From: Rhododendron vialii
Taxonomy: Eukaryota; Streptophyta; Magnoliopsida; Ericales; Ericaceae
Length of the DNA: 64,000 bases
Assembly: GCF_030253575.1 (NCBI RefSeq)
Contig: NC_080569.1
Span: 25,804,501 to 25,868,500 of the forward strand
Direction: 5' to 3'
Of the stretch, positions 34,101 to 46,300 are shown piece after piece. Position 1 is the first letter of the stretch. Every line of letters begins with the position of its first letter. Below the pieces are notes generated by a model, which was given only the letters and a program-made list of their open reading frames with translations, did not search any database and was not told the DNA's origin. The translations under genes were made by a program, and so were the position numbers.

Positions 34101-37100
34101 GACTCCAGCCTTCTTCATCTTCATTATTGAAATCGCCTTCAAGCACAACCACATCAAGTTTTGCTGAAGACTCTGGACCTGATATCACAACATGACCTGT
34201 GTTCACATCAAGCAAAACAATGTGGATTGCAGCACCCTGCTCGCCTTCTACTTTGCCTCCCGTAAAGAGTGGGAGCGACAACCTGGACCTGAAGTGAAGC
34301 TGCAAGTTTCTCCCATCTGGCCCTTCTATTCGTTTAGGAGATGCCCTGCATTTTCCCCGTTCAAAATTCAATCTAACAGGGGAAAAAAGCATGAAACATA
34401 GACTTATGTACATAAAAAAATACAAACAGAAAACTGGATAGTAAATAGCAATGATGTACAAAAGAGGAATACGCAACTTAAAGCATATCGCTTTTTAAGG
34501 AAGGGAAGAGAGAATAATAGTCAGAAAATCACATCTGATTTCAAACATCAACCTTTGTGATTCATTATAATGTTGCATCAACTAAGCAGAAAAAATTATG
34601 ATATGGGCACACGTATCTGGGCAAGTATATGAAATCAAAACAACAGAACGATCTGTTTTCAAAATGCCCCCAACAGCTTTTGAGTTACCAACATCAAAGT
34701 GAAACAGACCCGCAACAATCCCGTTTTCACATGGCATTCCTGTCCGTTAATAGTTTTCAAAAAAAAAAAAAGCATACGTATGATTAGCATGCCAAATGTG
34801 GAATACATTCGCGTTAAGATACATGACATGATAAAACCCGTTACTCTACACAGATGATCGGAAGTCCACCACTAAACTAGAATATTAGTCCAAATAATGG
34901 CCAGGCCCCTCAACCAATCCCCATAGTACTAGAAGGTGGACTCAAAGAAAGTCCCATATAGACAGGCTTTGTGAGCCAGACTAATAATCGTAATCCAAAC
35001 TTCGATAAAAAACAAGGTGGTGATGCCAACGACACTGAAGAGAGAGATTGTCATCATGTTCAGTTAAAGATGAACAGGTATATAGTAATTGAATACAAAG
35101 AAAAAGCAAAAGAAATCCAACCAAATCTACAATGAAGTCAAAAGGAACACAACTATTTTGATAACAGAGAGTAGATATGATACCTCGCATTAAGTTTAGC
35201 AGGGTGCAACTTTGCCAAAGCACGCTCCACCTCTTCACTAACCTATTTGGCAATCAAGAACTCAAACCTATTAACAAATACTCAAGCATCATTAAACCAA
35301 ACATCTAAAGAACAATAAATTAAGGCCACAATTTTCTATGCATTGTCAAAAACATTTGTGGATGGTATACTCCCCTTACGTGACTGGATTCAGAAGAGAA
35401 CAGCGACATGCTGTTTTAACCAATAATGAAACATGTTGGTGCATGCACATCTGACATCTCCCCCTTGGATAATCCAGATGGGTAAACCTTTTTTTTCCAT
35501 GTTGAGACTTTCACATTTGTGCATTTTCAATATTCTCACCCTATGCCATATTACGGCTTTTCCCATGATTTCTCGAGGCTACAGCATGAAATAATTTAAA
35601 CTCCCCCACTCCACAAAAATCATACGTAGATAAACACATACATAGAGAAGCTGTTAAGTTACCAACTCTCCCAAAAGCTTAAGTTGTTAGGAAATGGGCC
35701 CAACAATGTATATCAAGCTATCTAACAGAAGCAACTTGATCTAATGAAATGCAATGCCCATAGATTGAAGCATTCTATTTATCTTTGTGCTGAAATGGTC
35801 TTTGGAGACCAGTTTATTCTTACCAAATGAAACTCAGAAGTCCATGACATGTTATGAATTCAACCATGAAATCATCCATATTCTACACTATTTCTCAAAC
35901 TAGGTCATTTTCTCCTTGACCATTTGTAGCTTTTTTCCAATACCATATTGACAACACCAGCTTTAACTATGGATTGCAGAAACATCTTTTTTACCAGTCC
36001 AGCTTGTGGCAGGCTTCCAAACTAAATTTATGCAGGACACGGCCACTGCCAAGGATGTGGTTTAAAGAAGTATAAAGGAAGGGAAAAAAAAAAAGTCATA
36101 GTCCTACAGCTGGGCGATAATTTAATGTCCACAGCAAATGTGATTTAAATTACACTATCACTATTGATTTGTAAAACAGAGTCGGCAACTTAACCTCCCA
36201 AAATTGCTAGAATCTATGGTTTAGGAAAGCCAAAGCGAGCCTAGTGCCTAATATTTGTTTTGTAACACTTTCGTTCGAAGAGAAAATGAAGGACGTTGTC
36301 TGTTCTAGATCAGGTAATGAAAGCATGCCATGGGATACATTTAATAAGACTAAGCATTCAGATGCCATCATTCTACTGGTTGTCAAGACAATATCAAATA
36401 TAAAATGGTAAGTAGCCCAAATAGTTGTTTTCAATGCTGAGTCTGTGTTCCATATCTCTAAAAAATGGGGAAGTCATAAATTCACAAAATGTAGTGACTT
36501 TTTCGACTGCTCTGAGAGTGCTCATATTCTCAAATCTCAATATATTCACATGCGAAATAAACACATACACCAGAAAGCATAGCATTCTCAACACAACACA
36601 AGGCAAAGCTATTCCTGGATTGATTTCGTCGACTACCCCTGCGTCTTTCTTTCCGGCCATATACTGATCAAATGAAGCTGTAAACAAAAAGAAGAATCCA
36701 CAGGTAGGCAAAGTTATCTTACAACTCTCCGAAGAATTGGCTCCAGTGATGAACAAAGTTTCTGCAGACTATCCACCTTGAGAGCTTCAACAATGACACT
36801 GTACAAAATGCGGATTCATCAATAAACTAGTTGTGACGCACTCCCAAAAAGTTTACAGAAGTAGAAACTGAGCTTCAACTATTGAGAAAATTAATCCATG
36901 ACATAAGATCTTGCAAGAGACAGCTAATCCAATTGGCAAGCACTTGTGCAGGTGAGATGTGTTTAGAATGATCAGAAAACTGATATTTCCCAAACTAAAA
37001 CAAAGAACCAGGAATTGCATCGATTGCATAGGCCATGGTTTTTCCATCACCCATCAATTGACAGGATATCAAATCATCACTCAAGACCCAATTTGGTTTC

Positions 37101-38696
37101 CAAATGTGCACCCGGACAAAAGATGCACAAGAAAATAGAAAATCAAATGAAACAGAAAGGGCAAAAACATCATCGAAACAATAGCAGGGCAGGAATAGCT
37201 CCAGACTGAGGCAAAAGAAACAACTCAACCACCTCTCTATAACACTATTAACAAGATTTCCCTATTTTTGACTCCTTGCAGTAACCAATTCGATGCACAA
37301 ACAAGTTTCTCAGTTCAATGTTATATGCCACCATCTCAGAACATCAAGAAAGAGAAAATATGGACAAAATAATTGCATACTTTTACTGATGTACAAAACT
37401 TGAAAACTTGAAAAAGAAGGGCTTTTTGCCATAATTGCAGAATCTAAAAAGTTTCGTTTCTTTCCTTTTCCACACAAATAAGCAAATTTACACATACATG
37501 TTTGCATACATGGGCAGTTCTCATGCGTGCATTTTCTAAACCAATTGCTTAAATAAGGAAGCAATAAAGCAACAAAATTTGAAGACGAGTATTGGAAAAA
37601 AAAATCGAAAAACAAACTTCATACCTAAAAAGAGAAAAATGCATGGACAATACAATTTTCATCCTTTTACTAGTGCACACAAAAAGGTCACCTTTTTTCA
37701 TAATTGTAAGTCTCAACGCATACAAATATTTACATACATACATAAGTTTTCATGCATGCATGTATGTATGTTATAACTGTCATCCTTTTTACTGATGTAC
37801 AAAACTAGATGCTAAAGCTGTACTTCAAAAAGGCGACTTTTTCTATAATTGTAAAATCTAAGAGCTTCGTCAATTTCCTTTGCCAGTCTCAACACTTACA
37901 AAACATACTAAAGTAATTTTTTTTTTTTTCTCGGCATATATTTAGAGGGTCATGTTGTGCACTTTCACATTTTCACTATCAATTGCCTAAACAAAACAAT
38001 AAAAGAGAAACTAAAAAACAATAAAGCAACAGAATTTGAAGACAAACATGAAGAAAAAAAAAAAAAACATACATATATTTTCTCTGCTCTTTAATTGACT
38101 CAATATAAAAAGGGTCATGTTGTGTGCTCTTTCACAGTTTCACTCTCAATTGCCAAAACAAAACAGTACAAATACTAAAAACAAATAAAGCAGCAATACG
38201 TGAAGACAAATATGAAAAAACAAAATGAAATCGAAAAACAAGCTTTATACATAAATATGTACTATACTCTAATTTTTTTCCTTAGCATACATAGAGGGTC
38301 ATGTTGGGTGCACTTTCACTATCAATTGCCTAAACAAAACGATTAAGATACTAAAAACTAATAAAGCAGCAGAATTTTTGAAAACAAACTTCATACATAA
38401 ATAAATAGATACTCTCTCCTTTTTTCGGCTCAGTATATAGAGAGGATCATGTTACGTGCACTTTCACTATCAATTGCCTAAACAAAACAATCAAAATACT
38501 AAAAACAAAAAAAGCAGAAGAAATTGAAAACAAACATGGAAAAAAAAACCGGAAAAAATAAAATAAAACAAACTTTATAGTACCTAGCAAGAGCAGGCCG
38601 TTTCCGGTCGCGCTGACCTTCTTCACTGGCAGTCGGATCCAGAGCCCGCTTCTCCCTCGCCATGCTGTTGGACCTCTCCATGTACCTAGTTTGCAT
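31122..38696 (-). CDS. CBP60: Calmodulin-binding protein 60 (CBP60 B/C/D-type transcription factor)
   Basis: Plant-specific nuclear DNA-binding protein controlled by Ca2+/calmodulin, in the family that regulates salicylic-acid synthesis, immunity and development. Eight exons on the minus strand: 38696-38584, 36798-36723, 35242-35184, 34345-33852, 33513-33353, 33264-33061, 32705-32471 and 31681-31122. Phases agree throughout, giving 1902 bp or 633 aa, a normal family length. It opens with the basic leader [20 protein letters not shown]. The conserved core spans residues about 80-450 ([60 protein letters not shown]). The C-terminal calmodulin-binding helix is near residues 600-625 ([20 protein letters not shown]). 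A C-terminal calmodulin site fits CBP60a-f rather than CBP60g or SARD1, and the sequence most resembles CBP60b/c/d (from memory). Intron 1 (1.8 kb) carries a tandem repeat array. Confidence 0.95.
37370..38575. repeat. Diverged tandem repeat array in CBP60 intron 1
   Basis: Units of about 150-185 bp repeat at least four times between 37930 and 38575. Each contains GGGTCATGTT (starting near 37948, 38112, 38297 and, as GGATCATGTT, 38445), then CACTTTCACTATCAATTGCC and an AATAAAGCAGCAGAATTTG-like segment. A second set of more diverged units lies at 37370-37880, marked by ACTGATGTACAAAAC and TTTTTCATAATTG. No protein is encoded. Such an array may influence transcription from the CBP60 promoter close by, but nothing in the sequence proves this. 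Confidence 0.8.
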
Positions 38697-39599
38697 TTTC
38701 TCTGCTTCCGAACGGTCCCTCGATTCAGATCACGAGAACAGATCTGATCCGATCCAAAACAAAAAAAACGAGCTATACGAGCAGTCCGACAGTATTCTCT
38801 CGTGGATTCGAAAAGAGAGAGAAGAAAGGAGAAAGGGGAAAAGGCGAAAGGGAAAGAGAAAGCGGGAAAATTGAATCGTTTTCCAGGTCGAGAGGCTTCC
38901 GGGAAAGTTCAGAGGAAAGAGGCTGCGAATCTTCGTTTCATCCAGTGGCGTCTAAAAAGGTTTGTCCACTCTGACGGCTCATGAACAGTTAAGAGGTATA
39001 CTACTCATATACGGCATTACGGCTTGTGTACTAGAATAGCTTTTCCTCTTTTGTAGTATTCATAAGGACTCGTTTGGTACACTGCAAATTTTTTCCCCCA
39101 CCACACATGTCCGGATTTGGGGGCTCTGTCACGGAGCAAAACAAAAAAAATTGAGTTGATTGAACATCATATCCTAGTGAGGAATCATTCTTTTTGATTT
39201 AATTTTTGGCTTAATATTTTGGACATTGATAACCACATTGTAAACAGATGATTTGTTAAAAGAATGATTCGTTCAATAGGTTATTGATGTTCAATCAACT
39301 CGGTTTTTAGCAAGACCATAGTTTGTGATAAGATCTTTCAAGTTAACGTGTCAGATCAAGATTTCGGACTCGAAACGATATTGTTTTGCCCCGAGACAAC
39401 AGCTTGTTGTCCCCAACTCCCACATATCCTTTGGCCTTTCTTATCACCATACATCTATGTGGATTCATATATGTAGGTGTTGTTTGATAAAATTGTTAGA
39501 ATCTGAATGGTGAACTTTTTAAGCTGAAAAATTATTTGATAAATATGAAGAGCAAAATTGAAATAAATAGAGTAATCGTTATAAAGGTAAATGAACTTA
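38697..39599. other. CBP60 5' UTR and promoter region
   Basis: The stretch just beyond the CBP60 ATG on the minus strand (to about 38900) is rich in CTTTCTC and CCCTTTCC on that strand, as is usual for plant 5' UTRs. Further out it is AT-rich with no recognised coding sequence. A palindromic-looking GTTGATTGAACATC / GATGTTCAATCAAC pair lies at about 39155 and 39288, suggesting a small foldback of about 150 bp. Confidence 0.4.
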
Positions 39600-39984
39600 G
39601 AGCATCTCCAACACTTGACTTCAAATTGAAGATGTCAAAATTTTTTTGAAGGCTTATGTGGCATTTTGGCATCTCAAATTTGGCATTAAAACCTCCTCTC
39701 GAACCCTTAAGCCAAATTTTATTTATTTAAAAAGGAAAAAAAACTCAAACAAGTAGTACAAAGAGGTTTTAAACTTTCTAACAACAGCTTTTTACCTTCA
39801 ACGGTTGCTTTTTGAAATTTGGCATGGGAGAGGGTAGCTGCCAAACTAGGCATGCAAGAGGTTCATGCCAAAGCCACATCAGCTTTGACATGAGTGAAGG
39901 CAGATGGGGTGGAAGGTAAGTTGATGCCAAAAGTAGCCGTTGCACCGTCCATGTTATGTTTGACATCTCCTATTGGAAATGCTC
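39600..39984. mobile_element. PIF/Harbinger-like MITE (385 bp)
   Basis: The left end is GAGCATCTCCAACAC and the right end inverts to GAGCATTTCCAATAG. Both are flanked by a TTA trinucleotide (39597-39599 and 39985-39987), the target duplication typical of PIF/Harbinger (Tourist-type) MITEs. The interior repeats TTTGGCAT motifs on both strands and has no coding frame. Confidence 0.75.
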
Positions 39985-40039
39985 TTACCTTATTTTTATT
40001 TGTGATTGTTCACTTTTAGTTGCATTAATGGATGTCATG

Positions 40040-40600
40040 TGCTTGCAGTGGTGGTGGTGGTAGAGAAATGGTGGCAGAGGCAGTGGTGGCGGCGGTGGCA
40101 GCGGCAATTGGTAGTGTGATGATGATGGCTATAGCAAGGTGGTGTGGTGGTGGTTGCAACGATATGGTGTGGCAGAAGGATGGCGAGGGTGGTGGTGGTG
40201 CAACATGATGGTGAGATGGAGAGATAGTGATGTTTTGAATAGTGGTGTTGTTAGCGACAACGATAGCAACGTTGGTGGTAGAAGATGGCGTTGAAGTAGT
40301 GATGGAGGAAGTAATCACATCGATCGTGGAGCGGTGATGATGGTGGCGACGATGGAGTAGTGATGGTGGTGGTGGTGGCGGCAACGATGGAGTAGTAGGG
40401 GTAGTGGCCTAGTGCGGCGGTGGAGACTGGCAATGATGGTGGCAACGATGGAGTAGTGGTGACCATAGTGGCATTGATGGTGATAGTGGTAGTGCTACGG
40501 CTGTGGGAATGATGATGGTGATGATGAAATAGTGGATGTGGTGGACCAGTGGTGGCAGTGGCAGTCATGGAAGGAGGTGGTGGTGGTAAAGGAATGAGTG
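40040..40600. repeat. Degenerate GGT/GAT trinucleotide-rich low-complexity block
   Basis: The plus strand is almost wholly purine plus T, built from GGTGGTGG, GATGATGG and GGCAACGATGG units. The GGCAACGATGGAGTAGTG motif recurs near 40378 and 40440, which indicates higher-order duplication. The His/Pro/Thr/Ser-rich open frames on the minus strand are by-products of the repeat. Confidence 0.85.
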
Positions 40601-41490
40601 ATACTGACAAATTCAATCAGAATTAAGTAGATAACAGACTACTTAATTTTTACAATTTTTAAGCCTACATTATAAGAGACACTTGAAATGCTAAGTACGA
40701 TAAAATATGGTCATCAAACTAAATGAACTTGTTATTCAATACATTCAATGCTAACGAGCTTGTAGTCTAACGACATTTCCTCACCTTTTCCCCATGGAAG
40801 GTGAGGGTTTGATTTTCGTCAGAAGCGCGAGTGTTTGGTGGGGTGGTTGATACTCTTTGGGTTTGCTCCACCCGTTTGCCGTTTAGCTGGTATCCCATCC
40901 CCATCCCCATAGAAATACGCCAAACATCTATCAAATGGCAAAAAAATAAAATAAAATCAGTTTTAAATATTGAATTGCGCCATCAAACAATCCCTTAATT
41001 TTGGTGGTCCAGGAACATAGAATAATTTTTCAGGAATGTGCAACAAGTAGCACGAGTATTTGAGGCATTTTTTGGTTTATTCTAAATCAATTCAGGCAAA
41101 AGTATTCCATACAGCTCTTGGGACCACCTTATTCTCATGCGCAAGCATTGGAAATGGCCATGGGATGGACCGTAGAGAAATGGCCGTGAAATGGACCGTA
41201 GAAATTAGTCTGAGATGCGAGCAAACTGGCTTGGAACACCCTGCATCACCCAAAAAGTATATACATAATCTATCGAACTGGACTATATATGCAAGTTGAC
41301 TATACCTTAGAACACCCTCGTCATCAACAAGGTTTTTACATATTTTTTTATAATAACATACTAACGGATCCAATTGACTCATATTTACCAAAGAAAAAAG
41401 ATCCAATTGACTGACATAAAATCTATTAACAATAACGTCGTCAAAGAATAGATGAGGCATAAGCCAATTACAAGAAATGGATGAGGTGTT

Positions 41491-41752
41491 TTTTTTTTCC
41501 TAAGAAAAAGATTTATTAATCTTTGGAAAAATACAAAGATCAAACAGATCTCGGGCATACCGGCAAAAAGACACCCATGAACCAATCCCAGAGGAAGGCA
41601 AGAAATCAACCGAAACTCCAAAACAAGACCAAAAACTGCAAACCCTAAGCACATCAACACCACTTAAACCAAAAAAACCAAGACCGAAACGAAAACCTAG
41701 GATCTGCCGCATTGAACCGAGACCCATGCCGGGCCACTCTTCGCCGAAGAGT
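41491..41752 (-). mobile_element. 5'-truncated LINE-like retroposon
   Basis: Read on the minus strand, a 262-bp segment ends in TTAATAAATCTTTTTCTTAGG followed by a run of A. It is bounded by a perfect 9-bp duplication TGAGGTGTT (41482-41490 and 41753-41761). A poly-A tail with target duplication and no LTR is the signature of LINE-driven retroposition. Whether it is a truncated L1 3' end or a retroposed mRNA fragment cannot be told from the sequence. Confidence 0.75.
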
Positions 41753-41950
41753 TGAGGTGTTAAACTCTTCTTAAAAAAATCTGGGGGAAAATTCACCTTA
41801 ATGAGATTAATAAATTCTCTCCTGGAAAATCCCAAGTTTCCACCACCTTCATTTGTGGACCCCATCGTGCATGTAATACAATAATTTGAACCATTTATCT
41901 TATAAGATAAGACACGCAAAGTAATATATCCACACCAGAAATCGCTTGAG

Positions 41951-42095
41951 CGGACATCGATAGGTATATATCAAAAACTAAATTCTAGTTTGTAAGAAGG
42001 ACGGTCTGTTTTTTTAGAAGTTCAACCGTCCATGGTCGGTCGTTTATTTTGTAAATCAAAGTCCAAATTTTGATATGCCTATCGATGTTTGATCA
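41951..42095. repeat. Small foldback element
   Basis: The arms ACATCGATAGGTATATATCAA and, inverted on the right, AACATCGATAGGCATATCAA enclose about 100 bp that also pairs in part (ACGGTCTG / GACGGTTG). It is probably a MITE remnant. Target duplications were not resolved. Confidence 0.5.
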
Positions 42096-44468
42096 ATCTG
42101 ATTTTTTCGCATAGGTATACTAGTCTGCTAGTTCTAACAGAAGAACTATTTTAATTACCCCATTACACGCATGGTGTGGCCCACAATAAGTGGTGGAAAC
42201 TTGAGGTTTTTCCACCATAGGTATTACTCCACCTTAATACTAGTCTGCTAATTCTCTACCTTTACTGGTATTTCCTACAATTGAAAAAGCTAGTGAGAGC
42301 TTTTCTTTGTCAACTTTTTTATCAGGCATCATACTTTTCCAACAAAAGTGAAAATAATGATTTGCTTAACTTCACTATGATGGGTAAATTAAAAACTATG
42401 GGTAAATTAAAAACTAACCTCCTTGAAGGTTTCTAAGCAACTTCCCTTTTGGTTCTAGATATCACGGCCACCTCCCTCACTATACAACCTAATAGATTAA
42501 TTTTTTAGCAAAGTCCACTTTCACCCCTGTGGTTATCGCCATGTGTGAATACTTTCCTCATGGTTCAAAATTGACCAAATAACCTACCTTTGGTTTTGAA
42601 AATATGTGGATAGACCTCCTGCCGTCATGTTTTCCATCTATATTAACGGAGATGTATCTCACACGCCTCTAGAATGTAATCTTACTCGTTCGTAATGTAT
42701 TAAATAAATAATAGAGTATCTCTGTAAAAAAATCATCTCGATCAGGCATTAATAACATGGTGATCTAATTTTTAGTAAATTCAAATTTGAAATTTTAATT
42801 TTATAAAAAAATCGATTCGACCATGAGCTTTTCTTTTTTGATTGACTTAAGTTTTGACATAGATGTAGTACTCATCAAAATTTACAATATCAACGATTTG
42901 GATTCAATTTTCCACAGGTAGGTTATGTGGTCAGTTTTGAACCATGAGGGGAATATCCGCAAATGACGATAACCACGGGAGATCAAAGTGGATTTTGCCT
43001 TTAATTTTTCGTCCGATTTAACTCCCATTACTTATTGGCAGCTACTTACTTGGCATGGCACTGGGCATCTCCACGGCTCTTGGGGATGCCCTCAGCGCCG
43101 AACAAGAGATCATAAATATCGGTTTTTTTCTGATACCATAATACAAAATCTACCAATTCCTTCCTCATAATGTGCCAGCAGAAACTGGTACAAGAAGTCG
43201 TGATCCGTGGATAATATTGTTTCCATAAAGTAGAAATCCAACTTTTTAATTTAGCAATAATGCTTGTTGTATCCCTAAACAAGTACTGTATCAAAGGCAC
43301 TGCATAAACTCATTTAGAATTCTGCCATGGTTAGAGGTTTTTCTGCAAAGTTGTTAGTTGTAACTCTATCTCCACATTTGAGGTACCTTACTCTTCTTCA
43401 ACTGATTCCTTATATTTATCATTTCGGACTTTGTTTTTTCTTTGAGATTACTGTGGAAAGTTTAAAAAAAAAAAAGAAAAAGAAAGTGAGTCCACCTATT
43501 TGTTTGCATAATATCCTCTGTTAAATGCTAATTAGATCAATATTGAAAACCTCATAGATGAAAAAAAAAATACTAGCAAAAGCCATAATTTTCTTTTCCT
43601 CATCTTTAGGGTACTCTTTTTTTAGTTTTTAGAGAAACATTAATTACTTGTCTGGTTTGTATGGACGAGAGAAGTTTAAAAAGTAAAAAAAGTCCGGACA
43701 AGATTCAAGATGAATTAAAGGATAGCCGAAAAAATACTTACAAAAATTTAAAGCTTTTGCTTTCTTTTCATTGGTTATTTTACATGTCATTTAAAAAATT
43801 AAAGAAGTCTTGCACATGTACAATACATAGAAATGTGTGGTAATAAGTAATAACAGCATGGGAGGTTAATGAATTTTAAACTCTTTGCATTTATGGTATT
43901 ATAATTTTTTTTGGGTCACTCAATAGATGTCTGTTTTACTCCTAAATGAATGGAAAACGGATACCGTTAAGCGGCATATGGGTGGCGCAAGGCCAAAAGG
44001 AATCAATCACCACACCAAGCACTCGCGCTTCTAGTGAGAATCAAATCCTTACCTTCAGTGGCAGAGCCAGAATTTTAGCTCGAGGGGGGCCGACATAAGA
44101 GAAATATTTTTATGCAAAATGAACTCAATATATGGTGTACTTTGTGGTATATTAATATATCGGACATAATACTTTTTGCATTATTGTCGACAAATGCAAC
44201 GCACATGTGTGATTATTTTCGACTATGAATGAATTTGATATTTTTTTTTACCTTTTGTGTGATTATAATTCGTCATTAACAACAATAACACCAAAAATCA
44301 CATTGGTTGATATAATTTTGAAATGCATCTCTCTCGATCAAATGGAACAAATGGTCCACCCCAATGTTGCAATATTTTTTTCCTTAAGATAAATGTGTTC
44401 CGAGCTCATATCAAATGATACTAGATCAAATCTATTTTTGATTCGAGAGATGTTCTCGACGAGTACTA
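42096..44468. other. Gene-free AT-rich region
   Basis: No coding gene is seen. A short direct repeat (ACTAGTCTGCTAGTTCT / ACTAGTCTGCTAATTCT) lies at about 42118 and 42239. A possible foldback at about 42510-42990 pairs CACTTTCACCCCTGTGGTTATCG on the left with CGATAACCACGGGAGATCAAAG on the right. A CAGTGGCAGAGCCAGAA string at 44058 looks like one terminus of a second hAT element whose other end I could not find. Confidence 0.4.
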
Positions 44469-44558
44469 TAAAGTAAACGTTTCCGATCTATAGTTCATTT
44501 GAAGGACTAGAAAAGCTACCTCCACAAAATAATACTATATATACACACACACATATAC

Positions 44559-44874
44559 ACTTAGGATCCAATGAGGGATCCCGCACGGGCTTACCGTGCG
44601 GGACACCCCTTTCCCGAGGGAATTGCGACGATCCGAGCCGCTCAATATGTTCAGAATGTGATTTTAAGAGTACTCGTGAGAAATCAGCAGAAAAAAATGA
44701 TCGGAAAGGGTTTGATCCGAGCAGTTTTTTACTGAACCGTTCAATAAAAAACTGTTCGGAACAAGCCCTTCCTGATCACGTTCTGATCACTTTGAACGGC
44801 TTGGATGGTCGCGATTGGCTCAGAAAAGGGGAGTCCCGCACGATAAGCCTATGCGGAATCCCTCAAGAGATCCG

Positions 44875-44878
<4 letters not shown>
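44559..44878. mobile_element. Palindromic foldback MITE, copy A
   Basis: The two arms of about 155 bp are inverted copies. GAGGGATCCCGCACGGGCTT on the left pairs with the inverse of AAGCCTATGCGGAATCCCTC on the right, and the centre pairs around TTACTGAACCGTTCAATAAAAA. An RNA copy would fold into a long hairpin. The core AGCCGCTCAATATG is shared with copy B. Confidence 0.8.

Positions 44879-44911
<33 letters not shown>
44879..44911. repeat. (TA)n microsatellite
   Basis: An uninterrupted AT dinucleotide run of about 33 bp sits between the two foldback elements. A shorter run occurs at 45279-45298 after copy B. Both may be expanded TA target sites. Confidence 0.95.
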
Positions 44912-44912
<1 letters not shown>

Positions 44913-45278
44913 GAGGCGGTTCCGGGGATACCAAAAAAAATACCTCATAGTTTCCGATCAAATTTTGATGATCTGAGCCGCTCAATGTGATCAGAACATG
45001 ATTTTAAGGGTACCCATGAGAAATCAGCAAAAAAAATAACCTGAAAGGGCTTGATCTGAACAGTTTCGAACAGTTTTTTATTGAATGGTTCAAATAAAAA
45101 CTGCTCAAATCAAACCTTTTCCGGTCAATTTTTTTGCTAATTTTTCGCGGGCACCCTTAAAATCACATTCTGCACACATTGAACGGTTCGGATCATAAAA
45201 ATTTGATCGAAAACTATGAAATTGAGATTATGGATGTTTTTTTAGGTATTTTTTTAAAATGTCTCTTGAACCGTTCCT
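44912..45278. mobile_element. Palindromic foldback MITE, copy B
   Basis: Inverted arms of about 180 bp run from GAGGCGGTTCCGGGGATACC on the left to GTCTCTTGAACCGTTCCTAT on the right. The core (GAGCCGCTCAATGTGATCAG) also occurs inverted on the right arm and is closely related to copy A. It is bounded on both sides by TA repeats, consistent with insertion into TA. Confidence 0.8.
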
Positions 45279-45400
45279 ATATATATATATATATATATAA
45301 AGTGAACGTTTCCGATACCTAGTTCATTTGAAGGACTAGAGAACCTTCCTCCAGAAAATAATACTATAATAAAATATACAGTATATATATATACACACAC

Positions 45401-46300
45401 TGTTGTTAAAATGGGTGTGGGAATAAATTCCGAATAAAAAACTCTTCCAACGATCAAAGTCAACCGCCGGCCATAATATCCCGCTGTCACCTACCTCATC
45501 CAGCCGGAGTCAGATCCCGTCCGGTATGAGTTATCTTCCGGTCCTGTCCAATTTGGCTTTTTGTGGGCTCTTCTCAGGGCCATAATAATAATCGGAAACA
45601 TTCGTTTTTTAGAGTTCGTCAAGACCAACCATCACTCTAAAAATCATGTTAATCGGATACTGTTTGATATCATTTCAAAATACATTAAGTTTTGGAGAAA
45701 TGTGTTGAAGGGTTGCAATCTTATGTTTCACACCCTATTTTATACTCCATCCGTCTCGATTTGTTTGTCCATTTTCACTATTTGAGACCTCTTACAAAAT
45801 TATCTATATATTTTAATTTATAATATTTTTTATATGCAATATGTATCTTGTTTGATAGATCTCAATTAAATCTAAAATATGATATTTTAGAAATTATGTA
45901 AAACATTATAGATTGTGAGATATAGACAATTTTTTAAAAGACACATATGTCAAAATTTGACAAATAAACTGAGACAAAGGGAGTACAACATCAATGTATT
46001 TCGATATCCGATCAACGTAATTTTTGACATAATTGTTCTCAATGAACTCTAAAAATTTCGATCATTATTGGAGGCCAAAACGGAGGGTAACCTATACCGG
46101 ACGGGATCTGACTCCCATCCAGCGGCGCGGGGTCCATCTAGATCCGTTTGATATTAAAAAACGGTTATTTACTTGATCCATTTTATTAACACCCGGTTCA
46201 TATTATCTAAATCGACCCGGACCGGTCAACGGCCACAGGCCCACAGGTGTTCCCTATAAAAGCCCAGGTGGAAAACAGCATCAACTTCTTGTGCTGCGAA
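45401..46300. other. Region upstream of sphingosine kinase
   Basis: This contains the presumed promoter. A possible TATA element, CCTATAAAAGCCC, lies at about 46253-46265, about 40 bp before the ATG. A CGGACGGGATCTGACTCC string at about 46097 is the inverse of GGAGTCAGATCCCGTCCGG at about 45505, which defines a foldback of roughly 610 bp and is probably another inverted-repeat element. Confidence 0.5.
46253..46265 (+). promoter_or_regulatory. Possible TATA box of the sphingosine kinase gene
   Basis: CCTATAAAAGCCC lies about 40 bp upstream of the chosen ATG at 46301, which would leave a very short 5' leader. The match to the plant TATA consensus is good. Its distance to the real transcription start is unknown. 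Confidence 0.4.

Larger units (their letters stand above)
44470..45400. repeat. Direct repeats flanking two palindromic elements
   Basis: A segment of about 85-100 bp, beginning AAAGTAAACGTTTCCGAT at 44470 and AAAGTGAACGTTTCCGAT at 45299, occurs twice in direct orientation. It includes AGTTCATTTGAAGGACTAGA and AAAATAATACTATA in both copies. Between the copies lie two related foldback elements separated by TA microsatellites. A tandem duplication carrying a foldback element is one explanation. Confidence 0.8.

Noticed and set aside
40025..40616. Two minus-strand frames of about 120 codons, rich in His, Pro, Thr and Ser
   Set aside because: Produced by GGT/GAT low-complexity DNA. The composition is that of a translated microsatellite.
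44559..45278. Hairpins considered as microRNA precursors
   Set aside because: The arms are far longer and more symmetric than a typical plant miRNA precursor; they fit foldback transposons better. Small-RNA data would be needed to claim a miRNA.
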